Below the pieces are notes generated by a model that was given only the letters and a program-made list of their open reading frames with translations, was not told where the DNA came from and ran no database searches. A program made the translations under genes and the position numbers. This document shows, in pieces, positions 17,498-25,703 of a DNA stretch of 64,000 nt. Each line of letters opens with the position of its first letter. Position 1 is the first letter of the stretch. The DNA comes from Aestuariirhabdus haliotis. GTDB taxonomy: Bacteria > Pseudomonadota > Gammaproteobacteria > Pseudomonadales > Aestuariirhabdaceae. Location: the NCBI RefSeq assembly GCF_023509475.1, contig NZ_JAKSDZ010000014.1, positions 1-64,000 of the forward strand, read 5' to 3'.

Positions 17498-18263
17498 GAT
17501 TGAGTTTCTGGGCACGGGGAATGCAGCCGGGGTTCCGGTCTGGGGTTGTGAATGCAGCGCTTGTGCGAACGCCGAACAGCTGCCCGGTCGGCGCCGCCGC
17601 AGTGCCTCCCTGGCGTTGCATACTCGCTCCGGGGTGACGTTGCTCGATGCCGGCCTGAGCGATCTGGCCCAGCGATTTCGCTTCGAACAGATTCGCGGCA
17701 TTCTGTTAACGCATTTTCATATGGACCATGTGCAGGGTCTGTTTCATTTGCGCTGGAGTGAGAGTGAGCCAAAGCTACCGGTTTATCGTCCGGATGATCC
17801 AAAGGGTGCCGATGATCTTTACAAGCATCCGGGGGTGCTGGATTTTCAGCCGCCCTTGCAGCCCTTTGTTGAACTGGATCTGGGCGACTTCAGCATCGTA
17901 CCGCTGCCGCTGTACCATTCCAGGGTCACTCTGGGGTACCTGATATGTCAGGGTGATTTCCGCATGGCCTATCTTACCGATACTGTCGAGCTGCCCGAGG
18001 AAACCCGGTGCTACCTGCAGCGCCAGTCATTGAATGGCGTTGTGCTCGATTGCAGCGAGCCGCCCCGGTCCACCCCGCCGCGTAATCACAATGACCTGAA
18101 CTCGGCACTGGCCTGTTGGCGCTCGATCGGTGCCCCGCGGCTCTGGTTAACCCATATCAGCCATCGCCTGGACTGCTGGTTGCAGCAACCGGGTAACGAT
18201 CTGCCCGAGGGTGTTCAGCTGGCCGCCGATGGCTTGCGTCTGACCTGTCACCAATTCCGTTGA
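17490..18263 (+). CDS. phnP: Cyclic ribose phosphate phosphodiesterase PhnP
   Basis: PhnP opens 5-phosphoribosyl 1,2-cyclic phosphate, the C-P lyase product, to ribose 1,5-bisphosphate. The GTG at 17490, overlapping phnN by 8 bp, gives 257 residues of metallo-beta-lactamase fold. FLGTGNAAGVPVWGCECSAC (6-25) includes the zinc-ribbon cysteines, and THFHMDH (74-80) the metal site. Later ligands include LTDT and the HISHR stretch. This is the last gene; phnO is absent, so aminoalkylphosphonate N-acetylation is not encoded here. Confidence 0.94.
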   Translation: MFEIEFLGTGNAAGVPVWGCECSACANAEQLPGRRRRSASLALHTRSGVTLLDAGLSDLAQRFRFEQIRGILLTHFHMDHVQGLFHLRWSESEPKLPVYRPDDPKGADDLYKHPGVLDFQPPLQPFVELDLGDFSIVPLPLYHSRVTLGYLICQGDFRMAYLTDTVELPEETRCYLQRQSLNGVVLDCSEPPRSTPPRNHNDLNSALACWRSIGAPRLWLTHISHRLDCWLQQPGNDLPEGVQLAADGLRLTCHQFR

Positions 18264-18505
18264 CAAGAACCCCGGTTTGACGCAGTGGCAGGGAGACTGT
18301 GCCCTGTGACCGCTCTGTCGAGCCTGAGCGGCCCCTCTGGCTGTGAATCATGGATTGTGTCTAAGGCCACGATCGGTGAAAATAGGCGCCAATTCCGATT
18401 CACACGACGGATTCCAGGATATCAAAATCAAATTGGCGCAACGCCTGAACGGGGCTCTGCGGCCCAATCCTGCTAATCCGTGGCTAACCTAGAAGACCCC
18501 TACTG

Positions 18506-20095
18506 ATGTCAAACACGTCCATCTTGAATGATGTTGCGCGCCGAAGAACTTTCGCCATCATCTCCCACCCCGATGCGGGTAAAACCACCATTACCGAGAA
18601 GCTGCTCTTGCTCGGGCAGGCGATTCAGGTGGCGGGTTCGGTGAAAGGCAAGAAAGGTGATAAAGCCGCGACGTCGGATTGGATGACCATGGAGCAGCAG
18701 CGGGGTATCTCCATTACCTCATCGGTTATGCAGTTTCCCTACAAGGATCGAGTGGTCAATCTGCTTGATACTCCCGGGCACGAGGATTTCTCCGAGGATA
18801 CCTATCGTACCCTGACCGCCGTCGATTCCTGCCTGATGGTGATCGATTCTGCCAAGGGTGTTGAGGCACGTACCCGTAAGCTGATGGAAGTGACCCGGCT
18901 GCGTGACACGCCAATCGTCACCTTTATGAACAAGCTCGACCGCGAAGTACGCGACCCAATGGAGCTGCTCGACGAAGTGGAAAACGAGTTGGGTATGCTC
19001 TGTGCTCCGGTGACCTGGCCGATTGGCTGCGGTAAGGAGTTCAAGGGGGTTTATCATATTGCTCGGAATGAAACCCTGCTTTACCAGTCGGGTATGGGGC
19101 ATGCGATTCAGGATATTCGCACCATTGAAGGGCTCGATAATCCCCAGCTGGATGAAGCGGTGGGTGAGGAGCTGGCGGCCCAGTTGCGCGATGAGCTGGA
19201 ACTGGTGATGGGCGCGTCCAACGAATTTGATCAGGAGCTGTTCCTGCTCGGTCAGCTGACGCCGGTCTTTTTTGGTACCGCGTTGGGCAATTTTGGTGTC
19301 GATCATATGCTCGACGGGCTAGTGGAATGGGCGCCTGCTCCGGTAGCGCGGGTGACAGATCTCAGGGAAGTATCGCCGACGGAGGAAAAATTCTCCGGCT
19401 TTGTGTTCAAGATCCAGGCGAACATGGACCCCAAGCACCGCGACCGTATCGCCTTTATGCGGGTATGCTCGGGCAAGTACAGCCGTGGCATGAAAATGAA
19501 ACATGTGCGTATTGGTAAGGATATCAAAGTTGCCGATGCGGTGACCTTCCTGGCAGGGGATCGCGCCAATGTGGAAGAAGCGGTGTCCGGTGACATCATC
19601 GGCTTGCACAACCACGGTACGATCCAGATCGGTGATACCTTCACCGAGGGCGAGGCGCTCAAATATACTGGCATACCCCATTTTGCCCCGGAGCTGTTCA
19701 AACGTGTGCGCCTGAAAGATCCGCTCAAGATGAAGCAATTACAAAAAGGCTTGCAGCAGCTGTCAGAAGAGGGCTCCACCCAGCTCTTTATGCCACACCG
19801 CAACAATGACCTGATTGTTGGTGCGGTCGGGGTGCTGCAGTTTGAAGTGGTGGCTTATCGCCTTAAGGATGAATACAAGGTGGAATGCATCTACGAGCCG
19901 ATCAGCGTTAATACCGCGCGTTGGGTCGAATGCGACGATGCCAAAATGCTGGAAGAGTTCAAGCGTAAAGCCAACGACAACCTGGCCATCGACGCCGGCG
20001 GCCACCTCACCTATCTGGCACCGACCCGGGTTAACCTGAGTCTGACCGAAGAACGCTGGCCGGATATTCGCTTCCGCGCCACGCGAGAGCACTGA
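18506..20095 (+). CDS. prfC: Peptide chain release factor 3 (RF3)
   Basis: RF3 is a translational GTPase that recycles RF1 and RF2 from the ribosome after termination. The 529 residues equal the E. coli length. The G domain shows [16 protein letters not shown] (G1), [14 protein letters not shown] (G3) and FMNKLDRE (G4), followed by the RF3-specific domains and [19 protein letters not shown] 242-bp gap separates it from phnP, so it is probably transcribed independently. No promoter was recognised. Confidence 0.96.
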   Translation: MSNTSILNDVARRRTFAIISHPDAGKTTITEKLLLLGQAIQVAGSVKGKKGDKAATSDWMTMEQQRGISITSSVMQFPYKDRVVNLLDTPGHEDFSEDTYRTLTAVDSCLMVIDSAKGVEARTRKLMEVTRLRDTPIVTFMNKLDREVRDPMELLDEVENELGMLCAPVTWPIGCGKEFKGVYHIARNETLLYQSGMGHAIQDIRTIEGLDNPQLDEAVGEELAAQLRDELELVMGASNEFDQELFLLGQLTPVFFGTALGNFGVDHMLDGLVEWAPAPVARVTDLREVSPTEEKFSGFVFKIQANMDPKHRDRIAFMRVCSGKYSRGMKMKHVRIGKDIKVADAVTFLAGDRANVEEAVSGDIIGLHNHGTIQIGDTFTEGEALKYTGIPHFAPELFKRVRLKDPLKMKQLQKGLQQLSEEGSTQLFMPHRNNDLIVGAVGVLQFEVVAYRLKDEYKVECIYEPISVNTARWVECDDAKMLEEFKRKANDNLAIDAGGHLTYLAPTRVNLSLTEERWPDIRFRATREH

Positions 20096-20138
20096 TTGCT
20101 CAAACGACCTGTTTGGGTTTCCTGCTCCGGGTCTCCGC

Positions 20139-20158
20139 AGACTGGCAAGCGCCAGTCT
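20139..20158. terminator. Hairpin between convergent prfC and pagL
   Basis: AGACTGGC (20139-20146), loop AAGC and GCCAGTCT (20151-20158) form a perfect 8-bp stem between two convergent genes. There is no clear T-tract on the plus side, so termination efficiency is uncertain. Confidence 0.4.
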
Positions 20159-20178
20159 TGCAGTGATGTGTTTGTTTA

Positions 20179-20688
20179 TTAGAAACGGTAGAGCCAGGAC
20201 AGCAGTGTGGGTTCGGTACCCGGGTTAGGGGTGCCGATGCCGGCATTGGAGATATGGCCATATTCCAAACGTATCCGGTTGTTAACGGTCGCATCGTAGT
20301 TGAGCATCACTCGAGTATAAAACTGCACGTCATATCTCAATGCCCGTGATTCTTCGTCTTCATGGGCATAACCGCCGCTAAAACCCAGTCCCCAGGAAAA
20401 CGGGTCAGCCAGTGGGAATTCTTTCACTCCGCCAAGGCCAATGTAATAGCCGGAGCGACTGATAAAAACGCCCTGGAGGGTGGGTCGTATGTCCCACCAA
20501 TTTTCCAGCTCGGGAGCTTCGACAGTAAAGGAAGTGGCGAGCTTGTCGGCGCCATCCAGCGTATCAAACACACCACCGCCGATGCCGACATAGACGCCGT
20601 CGGCATACAACGAAGCTGAACTGAACAGGGCGCCGGCGGCGAGTAGTTGAAGGGATTTTTTTATCGAGCGTAAAGATACTATCGGCAT
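20179..20688 (-). CDS. pagL: PagL-like lipid A 3-O-deacylase
   Basis: The protein is a small outer-membrane beta-barrel predicted to remove the 3-O acyl chain of lipid A. It has 169 residues: a signal peptide (to about residue 29, SLYAD), alternating beta-strand sequence and a terminal Phe (WLYRF). YGHISNAGIGTPNPG contains His145 and Ser147 at the spacing of the PagL catalytic His-Ser pair, with the conserved Asn after them. The length is close to Pseudomonas PagL (173 aa). The start of the barrel is poorly conserved, as usual for this family. Confidence 0.8.
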   Translation of the reverse strand: MPIVSLRSIKKSLQLLAAGALFSSASLYADGVYVGIGGGVFDTLDGADKLATSFTVEAPELENWWDIRPTLQGVFISRSGYYIGLGGVKEFPLADPFSWGLGFSGGYAHEDEESRALRYDVQFYTRVMLNYDATVNNRIRLEYGHISNAGIGTPNPGTEPTLLSWLYRF

Positions 20689-21031
20689 AGCAGGTACAGT
20701 CCATGTAGGTTGTCTAGGAAACGCCTGTGATTATTTTTTTAGGACGCAAGCCCAATCTAACAAGCGAGTAAAATACCATCAAGGGGTTTTGTTGTTCATA
20801 CGGCTATGGTCCAAGGACAGAGTAGCGACAGGGGTGGTGGGAAACTCAGAGAATATAAAAACTGTATAAAAAATAGTCATATTTGCGCTGCACCTCAGGT
20901 TGGCGGAGCGCAGTACTGGCCGCTCTACAGGCACAGAGGTGCCTTAAAATCGACGATGGGTCATTCTTTGTTAGTAATCAGGATCATGCTCTAATGAAGC
21001 AACAATGTAGTGATTGTGGGAGCATCCGGCG
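20689..21031. other. Intergenic region upstream of the pagL and fetB-like genes
   Basis: This 343-bp divergent gap contains the candidate pagL promoter and an A/T-rich stretch near 20850-20880. Small frames at 20806-20994 and 20883-21074 show no ribosome site or coding character. Nothing else is recognised. Confidence 0.4.
20754..20782 (-). promoter_or_regulatory. Candidate sigma-70 promoter for the pagL-like gene
   Basis: Read on the minus strand, TTGATG (20777-20782) and TAGATT (20754-20759) are separated by 17 bp, about 65 bp upstream of the start codon. Each hexamer matches the consensus at four of six positions. Confidence 0.35.
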
Positions 21032-21751
21032 ATGGGCTCAGGTGTTGAGGTTATCCCTTTTTCGCGATTATTAATCGCTTTTGTGCCTGTACTGCTGATG
21101 GTAGCAGTGCTTTTTATATGGTCACTCACCTGGAAGAATGCGCTCTATGCCGTGCTGCGAATGGTGGTGCAATTATTATTGATTGGTTACGCGCTGAACT
21201 TCCTGTTTGCTACCGATTCCTCCTTGTTGATTCTTGGTCTACTGCTGGTGATGGTGATTGCCTCGAGCTGGATCTCGCTCAATACGGTCGAGGGTCGGCG
21301 GCGGGAGTTACTGGCTCATGCGCTGGTGTCGATAGGCTTGGTTGGAGGATCAACATTGGCGCTGGTGACCCAGGGCGTGTTGGTACTGGATCCCTGGTAC
21401 GAACCCCGCTTTCTGATTCCCATTGCGGGAATGATTTTTTCCAACGCCTTGACGGCGGTGAGCCTGGCGGCGGAACGTATGGTCGCTGAACAGCAGCGCG
21501 GAGTTCAACTGTCCAAGGCTCGCAGTATTGCACTGACGGCATCCTTGATTCCTATTACCAATGCCCTGTTTGCGGTTGGGTTGGTGGCTTTGCCGGGTAT
21601 GATGACCGGACAAATATTGTCGGGAGTTTCCCCCCTGGTGGCCGTCAGGTATCAGATTCTGGTCATGTGTATGACTTATGGTGCGTCCGGTTTGGCGGCT
21701 GCGCTGTTTCTTTATCGCGGCTGGAAAGCTGAGGCGCAAAGGAATACCTGA
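21032..21751 (+). CDS. FetB/UPF0014-family ABC permease
   Basis: This is a polytopic membrane protein of 239 residues (ATG 21032 with GGGAG nine bases upstream). It has about seven helices and the family signature LPGMMTGQILSGVSPLVAVRYQI. The E. coli member FetB works with the ATPase FetA in iron homeostasis. No fetA-like ATPase gene lies next to this one, so the partner must be elsewhere or the protein acts differently. A TTG six codons upstream (21014) lacks a ribosome site. Confidence 0.82.
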   Translation: MGSGVEVIPFSRLLIAFVPVLLMVAVLFIWSLTWKNALYAVLRMVVQLLLIGYALNFLFATDSSLLILGLLLVMVIASSWISLNTVEGRRRELLAHALVSIGLVGGSTLALVTQGVLVLDPWYEPRFLIPIAGMIFSNALTAVSLAAERMVAEQQRGVQLSKARSIALTASLIPITNALFAVGLVALPGMMTGQILSGVSPLVAVRYQILVMCMTYGASGLAAALFLYRGWKAEAQRNT

Positions 21752-21913
21752 TCTTGAAATCGGTACCACCCTGTCGATTAGGCACCGGTTGGCATTGCGG
21801 AAAGTACCAGTGTGAACCTGTCTTAGGCTCGGTAATGTCTTATAGAAGCATTATCGGATTAGCGGCTATTATTATTTCAGGGCTAGGACAACGCTACTTT
21901 CCAAGGTGTTTCA

Positions 21914-23263
21914 ATGAAGAAAACCGCACAGATATATTGTTTGGGTAATTACCGCCAGGTAGACACTGCCCACTGTGATATTACTTTCGTTGACTCTATT
22001 GAGAGCCTACCAGCGGACGTTGGTGGCTTGTTGCTATTATCGTTGTCCGCGGAGCAACAGGATTTAATCCTGAACCAGCTACATGCCTCTCATCGCTATT
22101 GGACCTGGCGAGTCTATGGTCTGGAAGACAGTGCGCGACTTTCGCTGATGGCCGATGGTTTATGGGATGAAGCCCTCTGCCTGGAAGACTACGAGCAGCA
22201 TCAATCCAAATTAACGTTAATCCATAGTCCCGAGGAGGTAGATCCTCTATTGGGGTGGTTATGGCTGGATAATACTCGCAGTTTGATACCGGTCAAAAGT
22301 GGTGATACCCCATCGCTTTATAGCTATCCGTTGCTTGAAAGTATTCACCCGGATCTGGAATCCCCCTACCGCTATCTTATGTCGGAGATCAACCGAGAAC
22401 TACTGGTGTCTGAACGCCTGGTTGATCGTGTTCGAGTCTGCGGTAACTGCCAGGGAGGACATCTTAACTATGTCGATGTTTGCCCGTCCTGCCATGACTT
22501 TGATATTGAATCGAGTCAGTCGCTGCACTGTTTTACCTGTGGTTATGTAGGCGCTCAGGATGAGTTTTTGCGCAGCACCAAACTTGAATGCCCAAAATGT
22601 CTGACCCAGTTACGGCATATTGGAGTGGACTATGACAAGCCGATCGAAACGCATCGTTGCAACAGTTGTCAGCAGCGTTTCGCCGAGGCGGAAACGCGAG
22701 TCAGTTGCTTTAGCTGTGATCATAAAAATGAGATATCCGATCTGATCGTAAGGCGCATTCATCAGTGCAAGATTGGTTATCAGGGGGATCATAGCATTCG
22801 TCATGGTCATCGACTGACAACGCCGGAATTAATGCTCAAGGGCAAAGTAGATGTGGCGTTTTTCAATAGCATACTGGTGTGGTCGAACAAGTTGGCCAAA
22901 CGTTCCCAGGAGGAGCATTTGATACTTGGACTTTATCTGCCCCGGTTGGATGGTTATGGCAAACTGTATGGAGACGCCAAAATGTTTTCCTTAACGGAAC
23001 AAATTGCCAGCCGTTTGAATGGTTTGTTTAGAGAAACCGATATTTGCTGCCAGGTCAGAAATGACATGCTGTTGGTACTGATGCCTCATGCCACAGAGCA
23101 ATCGCTACCCGTTTTGCAGGAGAAAATTGAGAGTCTGGCGGCGTTGATTGAAGAGGATAATTTTTCTCTGAAAGTATTTGCCTGGAAACTACCCGATGAG
23201 AACCTGGCTGATGATGCTGCCCTGTGGATCCAGAATAAACTGATGGATGTGTATGCTCTCTGA
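21914..23263 (+). CDS. Zinc-ribbon (TackOD1-like) protein with degenerate GGDEF
   Basis: The 449-residue cytoplasmic protein has three parts. Residues 1-165 form an alpha/beta region without recognisable motifs. Residues 174-270 hold six CxxC knuckles (176/179, 190/193, 206/209, 226/229, 249/252, 265/268), enough for about three zinc ribbons; this resembles the TackOD1 output domain. Residues ~305-449 look like a GGDEF fold in which the catalytic motif is replaced (VRNDMLLVLMPH), so cyclase activity is unlikely. It overlaps the downstream glycosyltransferase by 17 bp. A regulatory role for that enzyme, perhaps through nucleotide binding, is inferred. The domain names are recalled, not searched. 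Confidence 0.75.
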   Translation: MKKTAQIYCLGNYRQVDTAHCDITFVDSIESLPADVGGLLLLSLSAEQQDLILNQLHASHRYWTWRVYGLEDSARLSLMADGLWDEALCLEDYEQHQSKLTLIHSPEEVDPLLGWLWLDNTRSLIPVKSGDTPSLYSYPLLESIHPDLESPYRYLMSEINRELLVSERLVDRVRVCGNCQGGHLNYVDVCPSCHDFDIESSQSLHCFTCGYVGAQDEFLRSTKLECPKCLTQLRHIGVDYDKPIETHRCNSCQQRFAEAETRVSCFSCDHKNEISDLIVRRIHQCKIGYQGDHSIRHGHRLTTPELMLKGKVDVAFFNSILVWSNKLAKRSQEEHLILGLYLPRLDGYGKLYGDAKMFSLTEQIASRLNGLFRETDICCQVRNDMLLVLMPHATEQSLPVLQEKIESLAALIEEDNFSLKVFAWKLPDENLADDAALWIQNKLMDVYAL

Positions 23264-24569
23264 TAGCCTGGCTTTGATGGAATATATCTTCGGCATGGTA
23301 GTAGCCAATGCCGAATTGTGGCTATTGTTGCTGCCGATGCTGGTGATCATTGAGTTGCCCCTGGCGCTTGTTATTCTGATCGGTGTGTTTCGCTGGTCTG
23401 CACAGAATAGAGACGAACTGCCGGCTACTTATCCCGACATCAGTGTCGTAGTGACCTGTTACGGAGAGGGGGATGCGATCTGCATCACGTTGGATACGCT
23501 GGTTGCTCAGCTCTATCCTGGCAAAATCGAAGTGCTGGCCGTGGTCGATGGGGCGACGCAAAATCCCCATACTTATCAAGCGGCGATGAAATCGGCTCGG
23601 CAACATCAGGGGCTAGCGATGCGCAATATTCGTGTGATCCCGAAATGGCAACGGGGCGGTCGAGTATCCACGTTGAATGCCGGGCTGGCAGAAGCGTCGG
23701 GAGAGATTGTGATGAATGTCGACGGTGATACCTCTTTCGACAACGATATGGTGCTCAATATGCTCAAGCAATTCAGCGACCCGAATATGGTGGCTTCCGG
23801 CGGAGCGCTGCGGGTACGAAATTGGAACACCAACTTGCTGACGCGAATGCAGGCGCTGGAATACATGCTCTCGATGCAGGTCGGAAAAACCGGCCTGGCC
23901 AACCTTGGCGTTATCAATAATATTTCCGGTGCTTTTGGCGCTTTTAGAAAATCGGTGCTGCGGCAATTGGGTGGATGGGATACCCACACGGCTGAAGATC
24001 TTGATCTGACGATCCGCTTCAAGCAATACAAGCGTCGTTATCCAGCCATGAAGCTGGGCTTTACTCCCCATGCGGTGGGCCATACTGATGTGCCGGATAC
24101 ATTAATGGGGTTGATTGGACAACGCCTGAGGTGGGACGGTGATCTGCTGTTTATTTTTTTACGCAAGCATAAAAAGGGGTTAACTCCCCGGTTGTTGGGC
24201 TGGGGGAATTTTGTTTTTGTTCTGGTCTACGGGGTTTTGCAAAATGTGTTGCTGCCCTTGCTGATGGTCGTGTTTATGTTGTATCTGGTGGTGGCGTATC
24301 CCCTGAGTTTTGTGATGGCGCTAATGGCAATGTTGTATCTGCTCTATTTTTTAATCGGTGCCATGTTTTTTGTCCTGTATCTGTTGCTGGTTTCTGAACG
24401 CCCGAGCAGTGATTTTATGATGTTTGTCTGGTTGCTTTTCTATCCGGGCTATCAGTTTTTTATGCGATTGATTACCGCTTTTTCCATGATCAATGAAGTG
24501 GTTCGTCGTAGTCATGAGGAGTCGAGTATGGCTCCCTGGTGGGTGTTGAAACGGGGCAATAGATTCTAG
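23247..24569 (+). CDS. Processive family 2 glycosyltransferase
   Basis: The inner-membrane enzyme probably polymerises a beta-linked polysaccharide from a nucleotide sugar and passes it through the membrane. The 440 residues show a TM helix at ~25-48 and a GT-A domain: VVTCYGEGD, Asp101 in VVDGA, DGD at 159-161, catalytic AED (249-251) and QRLRW (292-296). That last motif marks processive enzymes such as BcsA, Alg8 and NodC. Three to four C-terminal helices follow. The start overlaps the previous gene; ATG at 23253 or 23277 is also possible. The downstream HlyD-like gene mirrors the Alg8/Alg44 arrangement. The sugar is unknown. Confidence 0.85.
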   Translation: MCMLSDSLALMEYIFGMVVANAELWLLLLPMLVIIELPLALVILIGVFRWSAQNRDELPATYPDISVVVTCYGEGDAICITLDTLVAQLYPGKIEVLAVVDGATQNPHTYQAAMKSARQHQGLAMRNIRVIPKWQRGGRVSTLNAGLAEASGEIVMNVDGDTSFDNDMVLNMLKQFSDPNMVASGGALRVRNWNTNLLTRMQALEYMLSMQVGKTGLANLGVINNISGAFGAFRKSVLRQLGGWDTHTAEDLDLTIRFKQYKRRYPAMKLGFTPHAVGHTDVPDTLMGLIGQRLRWDGDLLFIFLRKHKKGLTPRLLGWGNFVFVLVYGVLQNVLLPLLMVVFMLYLVVAYPLSFVMALMAMLYLLYFLIGAMFFVLYLLLVSERPSSDFMMFVWLLFYPGYQFFMRLITAFSMINEVVRRSHEESSMAPWWVLKRGNRF

Positions 24570-24571
24570 CC

Positions 24572-25618
24572 ATGAAAGTAGATTTTCACCTCGAGAAACA
24601 GAAAAAACCCACATCGGAGCAAGGTGTGAAGGTGGTCTATGGTCAGGCCAAACGAGGAGGTTACCGGCTGCGCTGGTATCTGACTCTGGCATTGGTTGTT
24701 AGCCCCTTATTAGTGATGGGGTATTATCTGTTTCGTAATTATGTGCTGGTGATTGCCCTGGGTGTGGTTACTACGGAACCGGTGACCATTACCGCTACCA
24801 ACGATGGTATTGTTGATACTTTGCGCGTCGAACCGGGCGAGTCGATCGCAGAAAGCAGTGTATTGCTGACCATGAATAATGCCGTACTGGCGTCGGATAT
24901 TCGTTTTTTGGAAGCCGAGCTAAGAAAGCTCGATAAGCGCCTGACCGATTCCACAGAAGAGGAACTTGTGGTTTATCAGCAGGCGATTGATGAAGCCAAA
25001 ACCAACCTGGAGGTCATGGCCAGCATTCGAAAGCGCTATGATACCTACCGCTCCAGCGGCAAGGTATCCGATGTCGATTATGCGGCCATCATCAGTGTCC
25101 ATAGCCAGGCTGAGCAGTTGGTGAATACCAAAACCGTTGATTACCAGCGTGCCCTGATAGATCGTCAAGTGAGCAAGGCAGCAGGGCCTGTGGCGCAGGC
25201 GCAACGGCAATTGATGGGCAATCTGGTGGTTAAAAAAGCCCAGTATGACAGCCTGACGATTGTGACGCCCTATGGCGGTAATATTGTCGATGTTCAGGTG
25301 GCAGTTGGCAGTCGAGTATTTATCGGAGATCCATTATTGACAGTATCGAGGCACATCGAACCCAAGGTGGTAGCTTACCTGAATCCTCGCTACCTGAATT
25401 CCGCCCGCCAGGGCAGCAAAGCGTCGGTCAAGTTTCCGGATGGTCGGCGTTATAGTGCGACGGTTACCGAAAAAGTGGAGATGACCAGTCGTTTACCAGC
25501 CCATTTGGCCAAGCCGTTTGAAGGGCAGCCAGCGCTATTAAAAGTGACACTCACCTTTGATCAGGCGTTGGAAAAAAATATGTGGGTCGAGAGTATTCCA
25601 GTCGAGGTGATTTTCTAG
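24572..25618 (+). CDS. HlyD-type membrane protein of the polysaccharide operon
   Basis: The protein has 348 residues: a short cytoplasmic N-terminus, one TM helix (~37-59), then a periplasmic part. A biotinyl-lipoyl-like hairpin half (TATNDGIVDTLRVEPGESI) is followed by a coiled coil (~115-225), the second half (VTPYGGNIVDVQVAVGSRV) and a beta-barrel. It resembles membrane-fusion proteins and the periplasmic part of Alg44, but lacks an obvious PilZ domain. It starts 2 bp after the glycosyltransferase stop, so the two products probably act together in synthesis or secretion. No outer-membrane exporter gene is adjacent. Confidence 0.82.
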   Translation: MKVDFHLEKQKKPTSEQGVKVVYGQAKRGGYRLRWYLTLALVVSPLLVMGYYLFRNYVLVIALGVVTTEPVTITATNDGIVDTLRVEPGESIAESSVLLTMNNAVLASDIRFLEAELRKLDKRLTDSTEEELVVYQQAIDEAKTNLEVMASIRKRYDTYRSSGKVSDVDYAAIISVHSQAEQLVNTKTVDYQRALIDRQVSKAAGPVAQAQRQLMGNLVVKKAQYDSLTIVTPYGGNIVDVQVAVGSRVFIGDPLLTVSRHIEPKVVAYLNPRYLNSARQGSKASVKFPDGRRYSATVTEKVEMTSRLPAHLAKPFEGQPALLKVTLTFDQALEKNMWVESIPVEVIF

Positions 25619-25628
25619 AGGCCAAGGT

Positions 25629-25703
25629 TCAACGAGGGTACCAGAACCACCAGGCGATCAGCACAATAATGCCCAGTCCGATAAGGTTGATGATCAAGCT
25701 CAT
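25629..25703 (-). CDS. 24-residue membrane microprotein coupled to copA
   Basis: The ATG at 25701-25703 overlaps the copA stop codon (ATGA), and AAGGAG lies 5 bp before it, so translation is strongly supported. The product is a single hydrophobic helix, starting [16 protein letters not shown] and ending AWWFWYPR. It is too short for usual gene calls. Similar WWFW-ended helices occur at the N-terminus of some small cupredoxin-like membrane proteins beside copA genes (recollection, not verified); here no further domain follows. A role in stabilising or modulating CopA is a guess. Confidence 0.65.
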   Translation of the reverse strand: MSLIINLIGLGIIVLIAWWFWYPR

